The notes below the pieces were generated by a model. That model had not been told where the DNA came from. It was given only the letters and a program-made list of their open reading frames with translations, and ran no database searches. DNA of 44,755 nucleotides from an uncultured Clostridia bacterium (lineage in GTDB: Bacteria > Bacillota > Clostridia > TANB77 > CAG-508): the NCBI GenBank assembly GCA_947588885.1, contig CANQAH010000006.1:1-44755 (forward strand), read 5' to 3'. Below are positions 9,020 through 17,114 of this stretch, one piece after another. A program made the position numbers and the translations under genes. How positions within the stretch are numbered: the first letter of the stretch is position 1; the number at the start of each line of letters is the position of its first letter.

Positions 9020-9858
9020 TGAAACAGATTATTACAAAAATTATTAAAGGATTAATTATCGGCGTAGCTGCTCTGACTGCTGGTGCTGGTACTCTTGCTA
9101 TTGTACTTGGTATTTATGACAGATGCATGGAAATCATAGCAAATCCTTTTAAAAACTTTAAAGAAAATGTAAAATATATTTGGCCTATTTTATTAGGAAT
9201 TGTTATTAGTGCAGCGTGTTTCGCAAATGTTGTAAAGTTTTTACTTGAAAATTATAATGCATATACAATGTGTGCTTTTCTTGGAATTATAATTGGTGGA
9301 ATTCCAACATTAATTGCAACAGCTAATAAAAAAGGATTTAAGAAAAAATATTTACTTAGTATGGTTGTAGCTTTAGTAATTACAATAATATTTACTGTTA
9401 TAGCTTCAAATACTAAAGAAGGAAAGACAGTTGAATTTATTGGAATATCACAACTTATCATTTATGGAGCAATATATGCATGGGGAGCAGTAATGCCTGG
9501 AATGACAACAGTACATATACTAATGTTTATGGGAGTGCTTGCTCCAATATTGGAAGGATTTACAACACTTAATTTTTCTATAATTATTCCTTTTGGAATT
9601 GGTTATATAACAATAGCTTTAACAACTGCAGGTATGATAACATATTTATTTAAAAGATTTTATGGAATGACATATTATGCAATAATCGGATTTTCAATTA
9701 CATCTTTAGTAATGTTTATTCCTAAATTTACGAATACCGTAGAAATTTTTGTTGGTATTATAATAGGATTAATTGCCGCACTCGCAATGTATGGAATTAC
9801 GGTATTAGATAAAAAAATTGATGAAACGAAAGAAAAAAACGGAGAAGTTCAAGCATGA
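9016..9858 (+). CDS. DUF368-family membrane protein (PopT-like)
   Basis: Integral membrane protein of about eight segments, assigned to DUF368; members of this family (PopT) have been shown to recycle undecaprenyl phosphate across the membrane for wall synthesis. The family signature is a pair of PGVSGGT-like loops followed by a GxY stretch. Here the first reads GLIIGVAALTAGAGTLAIVL followed by GIYDR, two residues shorter and without the PGVSGG core, and the second reads AVMPGMTTVHILMFMGVL. The fold therefore fits but the key motif is altered, so substrate or activity may differ. It overlaps nadD by 4 bp and the next gene by 4 bp, a tight operon. Confidence 0.75.
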   Translation: MMKQIITKIIKGLIIGVAALTAGAGTLAIVLGIYDRCMEIIANPFKNFKENVKYIWPILLGIVISAACFANVVKFLLENYNAYTMCAFLGIIIGGIPTLIATANKKGFKKKYLLSMVVALVITIIFTVIASNTKEGKTVEFIGISQLIIYGAIYAWGAVMPGMTTVHILMFMGVLAPILEGFTTLNFSIIIPFGIGYITIALTTAGMITYLFKRFYGMTYYAIIGFSITSLVMFIPKFTNTVEIFVGIIIGLIAALAMYGITVLDKKIDETKEKNGEVQA

Positions 9859-11486
9859 AAGGTAAATTAGTAAATGCCATTGTAGGTTTAATGAACCTAT
9901 TATATGGTGCACTTGTATTATTTTTTAATTTTTATATGCCTAACATTAATAATGCAACAGAACAAGAAGTTGGTTTGATAAAGCAAAACTATACTTTAAT
10001 TTTTGGATTATTAATTGTTGTTGCAATTGTTAATTTAGTAACTTTAATATTTAACTATAAAGATAAAATATTTTTGTTTTCATATGTTCTAGCAATTTTA
10101 TCTTCAAGTTTTTATTTTTTGGATTTCAATTATATAGCTGTTTTATATATTTTGGCAGCTTTATTAGTTGAAATACAAGTTTTAAGGGAAAATTTAATAT
10201 TTATCAATAATGTTTTTTATATGGTTATTGTTTCGGTTGTAATTGTAGCAATAGGATTAGTTGGAATTAATATTTTTACATATAAAGATGAATTGAAGAA
10301 AATTATGAAAGAAGAAAACAAAGGTTATGTAGAATATAATGAAGATTATTTCAAAAATATAAGTGAATTAGGTGAAGATGCTGAATTTTATATAAATGTT
10401 CAACGAAATGGAAAATGGGGATATATCAATTCAAATGGTGATATTAAAATTGATTTTGAATATGATTATGCTTCACCATTTGTAACTATAAGAAAGTACG
10501 ATAAAAATTTTGATGTAGCATTAGTTGTACAGGGAGAAACTGCAAAGGTCATATTAAAAAATAAAAGAAATGTAATGAGCTATAAAAATGAAATTTCAGT
10601 AACTGATTATGAAGGACAACTTGAAAAATTAAATGAAATATATCAAGAAACTTTAAAACAAGATGGAGAAGTTGAAGAGGGCTTAAAAACTACATCTACT
10701 AGTAATATGAATTCTATAAAAGCATATGATGGTTATCCATATAGATATCCTTTTAATGATGAATATGATGTTTATATAACAGTTTCACAATCTGGAGGAA
10801 AAAACAGATATGAATTTTTAAGGAGAGATAATCCAAAAGTAAAAATAAGCATAGATTGTGATAATTTAAAATTTGATGAAAACAATTTATATGTGTTTAG
10901 TAATGGATGTTTACCTTTTTATAAGACATCTGAAAAAATTCAAGGATGGTATACAAAAGAAACTAAAAGGATTGAATTAAATGGAAACATACAAATTTTA
11001 GAATTTTTTGATTCTCAAATTTTAATAAAAGATTATGATAGAGATGTTATTTATTTTGCAAATGAAAATGGGGAACAAGTTTCACCAACGTATAAAGATA
11101 TTTATGTTTTAGATAATGCTTATATTGTAAAACAAGAAAATGATAAATATATTGTTGTTGATAAGCAATTTCAAAAAATTTTAGATATAGAATATGATTA
11201 TATAGATGTTTCATTATTAAACACAGGATTATTAATATGTGCTAATTTACCATTAAAAGTAAACTTTAATGAAACTGGGTATCCAAGTAATATTGAGATG
11301 GATTTAGTTGATTTAAGTGGAAATAAAATTACATTAAAAAATCGAGATGGAACAGTAATTGATAATCCTGCTTACACAGCAGTATATAGTGTAAGCAATA
11401 AAAAGCATACATCAAATTATGACTTATATATTTCAGAATTAACAGATATTCCGTATGATTTTATAGGTGAGGAATTTTATGAATAG
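9855..11486 (+). CDS. membrane protein with WG repeats
   Basis: The N-terminal 150 residues hold about five membrane segments (for example around 7-27, 45-65, 72-92, 98-112 and 118-140), and the remaining 390 residues are probably outside the cell. At least one clear WG repeat is visible (NGKWGYINSNGDIKIDFEYD, about residues 185-205), followed by degenerate copies such as the FANENGEQVSPTYKDIYVL and QKILDIEYDYIDVS stretches. WG-repeat proteins are common in gut Firmicutes; their ligand is unknown. It overlaps the DUF368 gene by 4 bp and is followed after 13 bp by znuA, so it is part of the run, but no link to metal uptake can be shown. Confidence 0.75.
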   Translation: MKGKLVNAIVGLMNLLYGALVLFFNFYMPNINNATEQEVGLIKQNYTLIFGLLIVVAIVNLVTLIFNYKDKIFLFSYVLAILSSSFYFLDFNYIAVLYILAALLVEIQVLRENLIFINNVFYMVIVSVVIVAIGLVGINIFTYKDELKKIMKEENKGYVEYNEDYFKNISELGEDAEFYINVQRNGKWGYINSNGDIKIDFEYDYASPFVTIRKYDKNFDVALVVQGETAKVILKNKRNVMSYKNEISVTDYEGQLEKLNEIYQETLKQDGEVEEGLKTTSTSNMNSIKAYDGYPYRYPFNDEYDVYITVSQSGGKNRYEFLRRDNPKVKISIDCDNLKFDENNLYVFSNGCLPFYKTSEKIQGWYTKETKRIELNGNIQILEFFDSQILIKDYDRDVIYFANENGEQVSPTYKDIYVLDNAYIVKQENDKYIVVDKQFQKILDIEYDYIDVSLLNTGLLICANLPLKVNFNETGYPSNIEMDLVDLSGNKITLKNRDGTVIDNPAYTAVYSVSNKKHTSNYDLYISELTDIPYDFIGEEFYE

Positions 11487-11499
11487 GAGTAAAACATAA

Positions 11500-12432
11500 T
11501 TGAAAAAAGTTATTATTTCATTAATTATATTAGTTGTAATAATATTTGGATTATTGACAGTATTGAATTTAAAAAATACTGAACAAGTTGTTAATTCTGA
11601 CAAATTAGATATTATTGCGACTGTTTATCCTGTATATGATTTTACACGTGAAATTGCTGGAGATAAGGCAAATGTTTCCATGTTACTTGCTCCAGGAGTT
11701 GAAATACATGATTATGAACCAACTCCTCAGGATATAATTAAAATTCAAGATTCAGAACTATTTTTATATTTAGGAGATAAATTGGAACCATGGGCTGGTT
11801 CTGTTATTTCTGGACTTGATTCTAAAGATAATATAAAGGACATAAGTCATGAAATTGAATTTGCCCAAATTGAAGATGAAGAAGAACATGAACATGAGGA
11901 AGAAGAATATGATACTCATATTTGGCTTGATCCTTTAAAATCAATCCAATTAGTACAAAATATTACAGATGAAATATGTAGTAAAGATCCTCAAAATGAA
12001 GAATATTACAGAGAAAGAGAAAAAAAATACATTACAAAATTGAGTGAATTAGATTATGAATTTGAACAAGTTACCAAAAATGCAGAAGGAAAAGAAATTG
12101 TTTTTGCCGGACCTTTTTCATATTCGTATCTTATGAATAGATATAATTTAAATTATGCTAGTGCATATGATTCTTGCGGAGAAAATTCAGAACCTAGTAT
12201 AGACAAAATTATAGAAATAATAGAAGAAATAAAAAAATATGATATAAAATATATTTTTAATAAAGAACTTTCTTCCGGAAATATAGCTAAAACAATTTCA
12301 GAAGAAACTAATACTGAAATATTGGAATTACATAGCTTACATTCAGTAACAAAGGAAGAAATGGACAGAGGAGAAACATATTTAAATATAATGTATAAAA
12401 ATCTAGAAAATATAAAAAAAGCTTTACAATGA
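11500..12432 (+). CDS. znuA: zinc/manganese ABC transporter substrate-binding protein
   Basis: Captures divalent metal, most likely zinc, outside the membrane and delivers it to ZnuBC. This is a cluster A-1 (ZnuA/TroA) protein: the first ligand His lies in EIHDYEP (about residue 68), a short acidic His loop EEEHEHEEEEYDTHIWLDP (about 127-145) holds the second, and the C-terminal lobe has the clostridial YDSCGENSEPS segment. The third His common in other ZnuA proteins is not visible at AGPFSYSYLMNRY, as expected for this clostridial branch. There is no lipobox cysteine, so the N-terminal hydrophobic segment is probably an uncleaved anchor. The start is TTG with TAGGAG 10 bp upstream. znuC follows after 11 bp; znuB is displaced to 15691. 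Confidence 0.85.
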   Translation: MKKVIISLIILVVIIFGLLTVLNLKNTEQVVNSDKLDIIATVYPVYDFTREIAGDKANVSMLLAPGVEIHDYEPTPQDIIKIQDSELFLYLGDKLEPWAGSVISGLDSKDNIKDISHEIEFAQIEDEEEHEHEEEEYDTHIWLDPLKSIQLVQNITDEICSKDPQNEEYYREREKKYITKLSELDYEFEQVTKNAEGKEIVFAGPFSYSYLMNRYNLNYASAYDSCGENSEPSIDKIIEIIEEIKKYDIKYIFNKELSSGNIAKTISEETNTEILELHSLHSVTKEEMDRGETYLNIMYKNLENIKKALQ

Positions 12433-12443
12433 GGTGAAAAATA

Positions 12444-13097
12444 GTGAAAATTATTGAAATTAAAAAATTAGATGTAAAGTATAATGAACATTATGCATTA
12501 AAAAATATTAATATATCAATAAAAGAACATGAATATATATGCTTAGTTGGTAAAAATGGTTCTGGCAAAAGTACATTATTAAAGACAATTGCAGGTTTAA
12601 TAAAAAAAGATTCTGGTACAATTAATTTTCTTAGTGAAAGATCTGAAGTTGCATATTTAGCACAAAATAATATGACTGATATAAAATTTCCTGCGACAGC
12701 TAAAGAAATAATTTTGACTGGTTGCCAAAAACATAAAATGAGACCATTTTATTCAAAAGATGATGAGAAAGCATTAGAAGAAATTTCAAAAAAATTAAAA
12801 ATAGAAAAATTATTAAATAAAAAAATAGGAGATTTATCAGGAGGAGAAAGACAAAGAATACTTTTAGCTAGAACATTAATCGGAAATCCGAAAATTTTAT
12901 TACTAGATGAACCTTGTAGTGGATTTGATGCACAAACGATAAGAAGTTTTTATAAAATATTAGATGAATTGTTTGAAAAAACAGATATAACGATTATTAT
13001 GGCTACACATGACTTAGATGAAATTAAAAATCCTAATATTCGTGTGATAGAACTTGATGGCTCAGTAGTAAGTGATAAAAAAATAGAAGAACAATAA
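12444..13097 (+). CDS. znuC: zinc ABC transporter ATP-binding protein
   Basis: ATPase that powers metal uptake with ZnuA and ZnuB; inner face of the membrane. The sequence shows Walker A GKNGSGKST (about residues 36-44), the Q-loop in YLAQNN, the ABC signature LSGGERQR, Walker B ILLLDEP and the switch His in ATHD. The 217-aa length is normal. The start is GTG behind GAGGTG. Its position directly after znuA and the presence of a matching permease 2.6 kb downstream support the zinc assignment over other ABC uptake systems. No Zur operator was recognised upstream. Confidence 0.87.
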   Translation: MKIIEIKKLDVKYNEHYALKNINISIKEHEYICLVGKNGSGKSTLLKTIAGLIKKDSGTINFLSERSEVAYLAQNNMTDIKFPATAKEIILTGCQKHKMRPFYSKDDEKALEEISKKLKIEKLLNKKIGDLSGGERQRILLARTLIGNPKILLLDEPCSGFDAQTIRSFYKILDELFEKTDITIIMATHDLDEIKNPNIRVIELDGSVVSDKKIEEQ

Positions 13098-13114
13098 ACA
13101 TAGGAGAAAAGATT

Positions 13115-14572
13115 TTGAAAAAATACATATTAGAAATTACGACATTTGTTTCTGGTGCAATTGGAATGATTATTGAATTAATTGCAGCTAGAATATTGTC
13201 ACCTTATTTAGGAAGCTCAAATTTGATATGGACATGCATAATAGGAATGATGCTAGCTTTTATGAGTTTAGGATATTATATAGGTGGAAAAGTTTCTGAC
13301 AAATATCCTAATATAAGTGTTTTATCAATTTTCCTTTTAATTGCAGCAATTTTCATAAGTATAATTCCATTATTAGAAGTTTATATAATAGAACCACTTT
13401 CAAAAACATCGTTGGCTCCAACATTAATAGCAATTGTTTGCTCAACTCTTACTTTTGGAATACCAAGTTTATTTTTATCAACTGTTTCTCCATTTTCAGT
13501 AAAGCTTAAAGATAAAAATTTAGAGGAAGTAGGAAAAATTTCAGGTAAAATTTCAGCTTTTTCAACGGTTGGAAGTATTGTAGGAACATTTTTAGCAGGC
13601 TTTGTTTTGATTCCAATAATTGGTGTAAAAAATATAATACTAAGTGTTGTAATTATTTTATTTATATTATCTTTTGCTTTATATAAAGACAAAAACTTAA
13701 AATATATATTAAAATCAATTGTTGTGTGCATCATTTTAATTTCACTAGTTATGTTTGGAAAATGGACTTTTTTCAGAACACATACAGATATTGTTCTAGA
13801 TACAGATTCAGAATATAGCAGAATATGGATTAAAAGTATTGAATCAAATAACCAAAAATTCTATGCGCTGCAAGTTGATACAGCATACGAATCAGTAACT
13901 ACTGAGAAAAATGAAATGACAGATAATTATTTAAAATATTATGATTTATTTGATTATTATAATGATAATGCAAATAATACGTTGATGATAGGGGGAGCGG
14001 CATATACATATCCAAATTATTATCTGAGAAAATTTCCAGATAAAAACATTGATGTAGTTGAAATTGATAAAAAAATGACGGAAATTTCAAAAAAATATTT
14101 TGACTTAAATACTGAAAATAAAAGATTAAATATATATCATGAAGATGGAAGAACATACTTGAATAAAACTAATAAAAAATATGATTGTATATTAATTGAT
14201 GCTTTTAAAGGAACAAATGCTCCTTTTCAACTTACGACACTTGAAGCAATGTATAATGTAAAAAGAGCGCTGAATGATAATGGGGTAGTTATAACAAATA
14301 TTATTTCATCATTAGATGGTAAAAATTCAGATTTTCTAAAGTATGAGTTTTCTACGTATAAAGCAATTTTTGATGATGTAAAAGTTTATAAAGTTGCTGA
14401 AGGTATTGATGATTTGAAATTACAAAATTTTATTTTAATAGGATTTAAAAATAAAAATAATGGAAATAATGAAAAGTATGATAAATATCAAAACCTTGTA
14501 AAAATGGAAATAACAGATTTTCAGTCAGATAAAAAAATAGTAACTGATGATTTGTGTCCAATTGGTGTATAG
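13115..14572 (+). CDS. membrane-fused spermidine synthase-like protein
   Basis: The N-terminal half (about residues 1-225) holds seven or so membrane segments; the C-terminal half is a Rossmann-type domain of the spermidine synthase family, with MIGGAAYTYP as the glycine loop, DVVEIDKKMTEI as the acidic cofactor-binding strand, HEDGRTYL and YDCILIDAF as the active-site region. Such fused proteins are widespread, and most have no proven aminopropyltransferase activity. The start is TTG behind AGGAG. The C-terminus stops at TDDLCPIGV, where relatives usually continue with a TDDxxPVE segment for a few residues. The TAG stop is also the first three bases of a composite repeat (hairpin C), suggesting that repeat insertion shortened the protein. 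Confidence 0.8.
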   Translation: MKKYILEITTFVSGAIGMIIELIAARILSPYLGSSNLIWTCIIGMMLAFMSLGYYIGGKVSDKYPNISVLSIFLLIAAIFISIIPLLEVYIIEPLSKTSLAPTLIAIVCSTLTFGIPSLFLSTVSPFSVKLKDKNLEEVGKISGKISAFSTVGSIVGTFLAGFVLIPIIGVKNIILSVVIILFILSFALYKDKNLKYILKSIVVCIILISLVMFGKWTFFRTHTDIVLDTDSEYSRIWIKSIESNNQKFYALQVDTAYESVTTEKNEMTDNYLKYYDLFDYYNDNANNTLMIGGAAYTYPNYYLRKFPDKNIDVVEIDKKMTEISKKYFDLNTENKRLNIYHEDGRTYLNKTNKKYDCILIDAFKGTNAPFQLTTLEAMYNVKRALNDNGVVITNIISSLDGKNSDFLKYEFSTYKAIFDDVKVYKVAEGIDDLKLQNFILIGFKNKNNGNNEKYDKYQNLVKMEITDFQSDKKIVTDDLCPIGV

Positions 14573-14646
14573 AACAAAAGCGGACAATGTCTTTGTTCTA
14601 AGCCTTTATATAATAGGAAATTCGGAGAATTTTCCTATTATATAAA
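14570..14646 (-). repeat. composite repeat, reverse copy with hairpins C and A, B deleted
   Basis: TAGAACAAAAGCGGAC pairs with GTCTTTGTTCTA around a 3-nt spacer (a collapsed hairpin C at 14570-14600). It runs straight into hairpin A: TATATAATAGGAAA (14607-14620) pairing with TTTCCTATTATATA (14631-14644). Hairpin B is missing. Confidence 0.85.
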
Positions 14647-14663
14647 AAAATAGAATAAAAATG

Positions 14664-14692
14664 TTGATGTTTTAAAATCATTATAATATAAT
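14664..14692 (+). promoter_or_regulatory. sigma-A type promoter for the acidic membrane protein gene
   Basis: TTGATG (14664-14669), 17-bp spacer, TATAAT (14687-14692), 37 bp upstream of the start at 14730. It lies just after a repeat copy. Confidence 0.72.
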
Positions 14693-14729
14693 TGTTATAG
14701 TTAAAAATTAATGAAAAAGGAGAATACGA

Positions 14730-15557
14730 ATGAAAAATATAGGAACATGGTTAAAAACACACGCAAAAGCATTGATTGCTGTTGTATTAGTTATTGCAAT
14801 AATTGGAATACTTTTATTTGTCTTTACAGGATCAGAGAAGAGAGCAATTAAAAAATATATTTCTGCGGAAAATGCTGGGAATATTAATAAAATAGAAAAA
14901 GCACTTGATATTAGAGCTGCAATAGCATGGGATTATGGATATTATGTAACAGAGGATGGAAAAGAAGTTGCAGGAGTAGAATTTATAAAAAACTTTGACA
15001 AAGCAATTGAATCAATAACTGATGAAGAAGTAGAATTATATAAAAATGATCTTCAAGAAATGTATTCTGAAAATTCAAATCAACGTGACAAATATAAATT
15101 ATTGAAAGTAGTGTATTCTACAGAAGCTGCTGATAATAAAGATTTAAAAAAGGTTGTTTGTAGAGTAAAAATTACCTCACCAATTGTTGAAGAAGAGATA
15201 AATGAAGATACAGATGATGAAGAATATTTTGAAGATGAGAACATTGATGATCAAGTAGATCCAGAAGATGAATCTGAAGTAATAAATACAGAGGAAAATG
15301 CAATAGATACTGAGGAAGCAGATACAGAAGATGAGTCAATGGAAGATATGGACGAAGAATATAATGTTCAAGATGAAATAGAAGAAGATGAAGAAGAGCT
15401 AGAAGGGGCTACTGAAGTAGAACCATATACTGGTGAAGAATATGATTCTGAAGATGATATGTGGAAGAAAACTAAGCAATTCAAACGTGAAATGGTTGAA
15501 TATATAACATTTTATCTTTACAAAGGTAAAGTAATTGGAATGTATTATGAGTATTAA
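14730..15557 (+). CDS. membrane-anchored protein with a long acidic insert
   Basis: I do not recognise the family. A short basic N-terminus is followed by one membrane segment (about residues 14-33), so the rest is probably outside the cell. Residues 35-152 look like a small folded domain (helix, then strands YKLLKVVYS and KKVVCRVKITS). Residues about 153-243 are almost entirely Asp and Glu. The last 30 residues (FKREMVEYITFYLYKGKVIG) look like the final strands of the same domain, so the acidic stretch appears inserted into it. Such a stretch could bind cations; this is inference. The gene has its own promoter and AAGGAG site and sits between two repeat copies, separating znuB from znuAC. 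Confidence 0.75.
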   Translation: MKNIGTWLKTHAKALIAVVLVIAIIGILLFVFTGSEKRAIKKYISAENAGNINKIEKALDIRAAIAWDYGYYVTEDGKEVAGVEFIKNFDKAIESITDEEVELYKNDLQEMYSENSNQRDKYKLLKVVYSTEAADNKDLKKVVCRVKITSPIVEEEINEDTDDEEYFEDENIDDQVDPEDESEVINTEENAIDTEEADTEDESMEDMDEEYNVQDEIEEDEEELEGATEVEPYTGEEYDSEDDMWKKTKQFKREMVEYITFYLYKGKVIGMYYEY

Positions 15558-15558
15558 T

Positions 15559-15671
15559 TTATGTCCAAGCCTTTATATAATGGAAAATGAAAATATCTTT
15601 TCTGTTATGCAATTAAAGCCCTCTAAATTTACATTTAAAGGGCTTTAGTTTAATATTGATTTTGGACATAA
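15559..15671 (+). repeat. decayed composite repeat inside a long inverted repeat
   Basis: TTATGTCCAA (15559-15568) and TTGGACATAA (15662-15671) form a widely spaced inverted repeat. Inside lies AGCCTTTATATAATGGAAA, a mutated reverse-oriented hairpin A (about 15569-15608), and then the terminator at 15614-15647. Confidence 0.5.
15614..15650 (+). terminator. terminator-like hairpin after the acidic protein gene
   Basis: TAAAGCCCT (15614-15622) pairs with AGGGCTTTA (15639-15647), with a second inner stem TAAAT/ATTTA. The following T-run is short, so strength is uncertain. Confidence 0.7.
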
Positions 15672-15690
15672 TAAAATAAGAAGGTTTTTA

Positions 15691-16503
15691 ATGGAAGAAA
15701 TAATTAATTTACTAAATTATTCATTTATTCAAAAAGCTCTAATTTGTGGAGTTGCAATTTCAATTTGTGCTGCACTAATTGGAGTTATTTTGGTGCTTAA
15801 AAACTATTCTATGATAGGACATGGCTTAGGAGAAGTTGGCTTTGCTGCATTAACATTAGCTGTTGCTTTAAATGTTTCTCCTTTACTTGTTTCGCTTCCT
15901 ATAGTTATGATAGCAGCAGTTATAATTATGGTTATTAGCCAAAAAAAAGGAGAAAGTGGAGATATAACGATTGCACTGGTGTCAACAGGCGCACTGGCTA
16001 CAGGAATTATAATAACTTCAGTTTCTACTGGCTTTAATATAGATGTCGCAAATTACATGTTTGGAAGTATTTTATCTATGACAACATTAGATGTTATTAT
16101 TAGTGTTGTTTTATCAATAGTAGTTTTGATTGTTTACTTATTATTTTATAATAGATTATTTTTGATTACATATGATGAGAATTTTGCTAAAACTAGGGGA
16201 ATTAATGTTACATTTTATCAATTTTTAATTTCTTTTTTAACAGCTCTAATTGTAGTTCTTGGAATGAGAATGATGGGAACATTATTGATTTCTAGTTTAA
16301 TTGTTTTTCCTGCAATAATTGCTAAAGGTCTAACAAGCAGTTTTAAACAATTAATTATTATTTCAGGCATTATTTCTGTTACATGTTTTATTTTAGGTGT
16401 ATTTATGAGTTTTATTTTAAATTTACCAACAGGTGCAAGTATTGTTGCGGCTTATATTTTACTTTTAGCAATAACAAAAATTATAAATAAAGTTACAGTT
16501 TAA
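15691..16503 (+). CDS. znuB: zinc ABC transporter permease
   Basis: Membrane channel subunit of the ABC-3 (ZnuB/TroC) family, forming the metal uptake system with ZnuA (11500) and ZnuC (12444). The 270-aa protein has about eight membrane segments; typical family stretches are MIGHGLGEVGFAAL near residue 44 and GMRMMGTLLISSLIVFPA near residue 192. The start ATG has AGAAGG 5-6 bp upstream. Unusually, it is separated from znuAC by a spermidine-synthase-like gene, a repeat, an acidic membrane protein gene and a decayed repeat. A strong terminator follows. Confidence 0.88.
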   Translation: MEEIINLLNYSFIQKALICGVAISICAALIGVILVLKNYSMIGHGLGEVGFAALTLAVALNVSPLLVSLPIVMIAAVIIMVISQKKGESGDITIALVSTGALATGIIITSVSTGFNIDVANYMFGSILSMTTLDVIISVVLSIVVLIVYLLFYNRLFLITYDENFAKTRGINVTFYQFLISFLTALIVVLGMRMMGTLLISSLIVFPAIIAKGLTSSFKQLIIISGIISVTCFILGVFMSFILNLPTGASIVAAYILLLAITKIINKVTV

Positions 16504-16582
16504 GGTTATTTTAATGTTTATGTATTAATATATGTACATAAAGACTAAAAAAGATATAGTCTTGAAATTTTTTCTTCCCCAA

Positions 16583-16610
16583 GTCATCCGCTAAACGGAT
16601 GGCTTTTTTT
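16583..16610 (+). terminator. Rho-independent terminator after znuB
   Basis: GTCATCCG (16583-16590) pairs with CGGATGGC (16596-16603), followed by seven T. The stretch 16504-16582 before it holds only AT-rich sequence with short stem-loops. Confidence 0.9.
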
Positions 16611-16758
16611 ATATTATAGGAAAGTTCTCCGAATTTCCTATAATATAAAGGCTTCGCCAAATTTGCACACAAATTTAAAAAAATTTGGCGCATAGAACAA
16701 AGACGCGGACTTAAAAAAGTTCTAAGAAGTAAAAATATTAATAATGTCCGCTTTTGTT
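16611..16758 (+). repeat. composite repeat, full forward unit 1 of a tandem array
   Basis: Hairpin A: ATATTATAGGAAA (16611-16623) with TTTCCTATAATAT (16634-16646). Hairpin B: CGCCAAATTT (16655-16664) with AAATTTGGCG (16681-16690). Hairpin C: TAGAACAAAGACGCGGAC (16693-16710) with GTCCGCTTTTGTTA (16746-16759) around a 35-nt AT-rich spacer. Its end overlaps the next unit. Confidence 0.92.
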
Positions 16759-16913
16759 ATATTATAGGAAAGTTCTTCGAATTTCCTATAATATAAAGGC
16801 TTCGCCCAAATTGCACACAAATTTTTTAACAAAAATTTGGCGCATAGAACAAAGACGCGGACTTAAAAAAGTTCTAAGAAGTAAAAATATTAATAATGTC
16901 CGCTTTTGTTCTA
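16759..16913 (+). repeat. composite repeat, full forward unit 2 of a tandem array
   Basis: Same A-B-C order as unit 1. The 35-nt spacer of hairpin C (16863-16897) is identical to that of unit 1 (16711-16745), showing recent tandem duplication. Hairpin A spans 16759-16794 and differs from unit 1 only in the loop (TTCTTCGAA). Confidence 0.92.
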
Positions 16914-17017
16914 TAATATGAAAGTTTTTTAGATTTTCATATTATATAAAAAGCTTCGCTACAGATCCACACAAAATTTCTAAAGAAATTTTGGCGGGCG
17001 AACAATTGATGCGGACC
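16912..17017 (+). repeat. composite repeat, diverged unit 3 of a tandem array
   Basis: Hairpin A is rewritten but still perfectly paired: TATAATATGAAA (16912-16923) with TTTCATATTATA (16935-16946). Hairpin B (AAAATTTC/GAAATTTT with GGCG) and the left arm of C (GCGAACAATTGATGCGGAC) are decayed; no right arm of C is seen. The remaining 17018-17114 holds no feature I can support apart from the ribosome site of the next gene. Confidence 0.75.
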
Positions 17018-17114
17018 TTGTAACGAAAATACATAGTATGACATATAAAATATTTTAAAATCCTGCGGCAAACCTTTAATTCAAAGAATAAGATATATTG
17101 AGGAGGAGTTACTT

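Noticed and set aside
13115..14572. True spermidine synthase (speE)
   Set aside because: The membrane half and divergent active site fit the fused family with unproven activity, so no gene symbol was given.
16511..16693. Small minus-strand gene after znuB
   Set aside because: It runs through the terminator and repeat hairpins and has no ribosome site.
16611..17017. CRISPR array
   Set aside because: The period is about 150 bp, two spacers are identical, the repeats are multi-hairpin, and there are no cas genes in the window.
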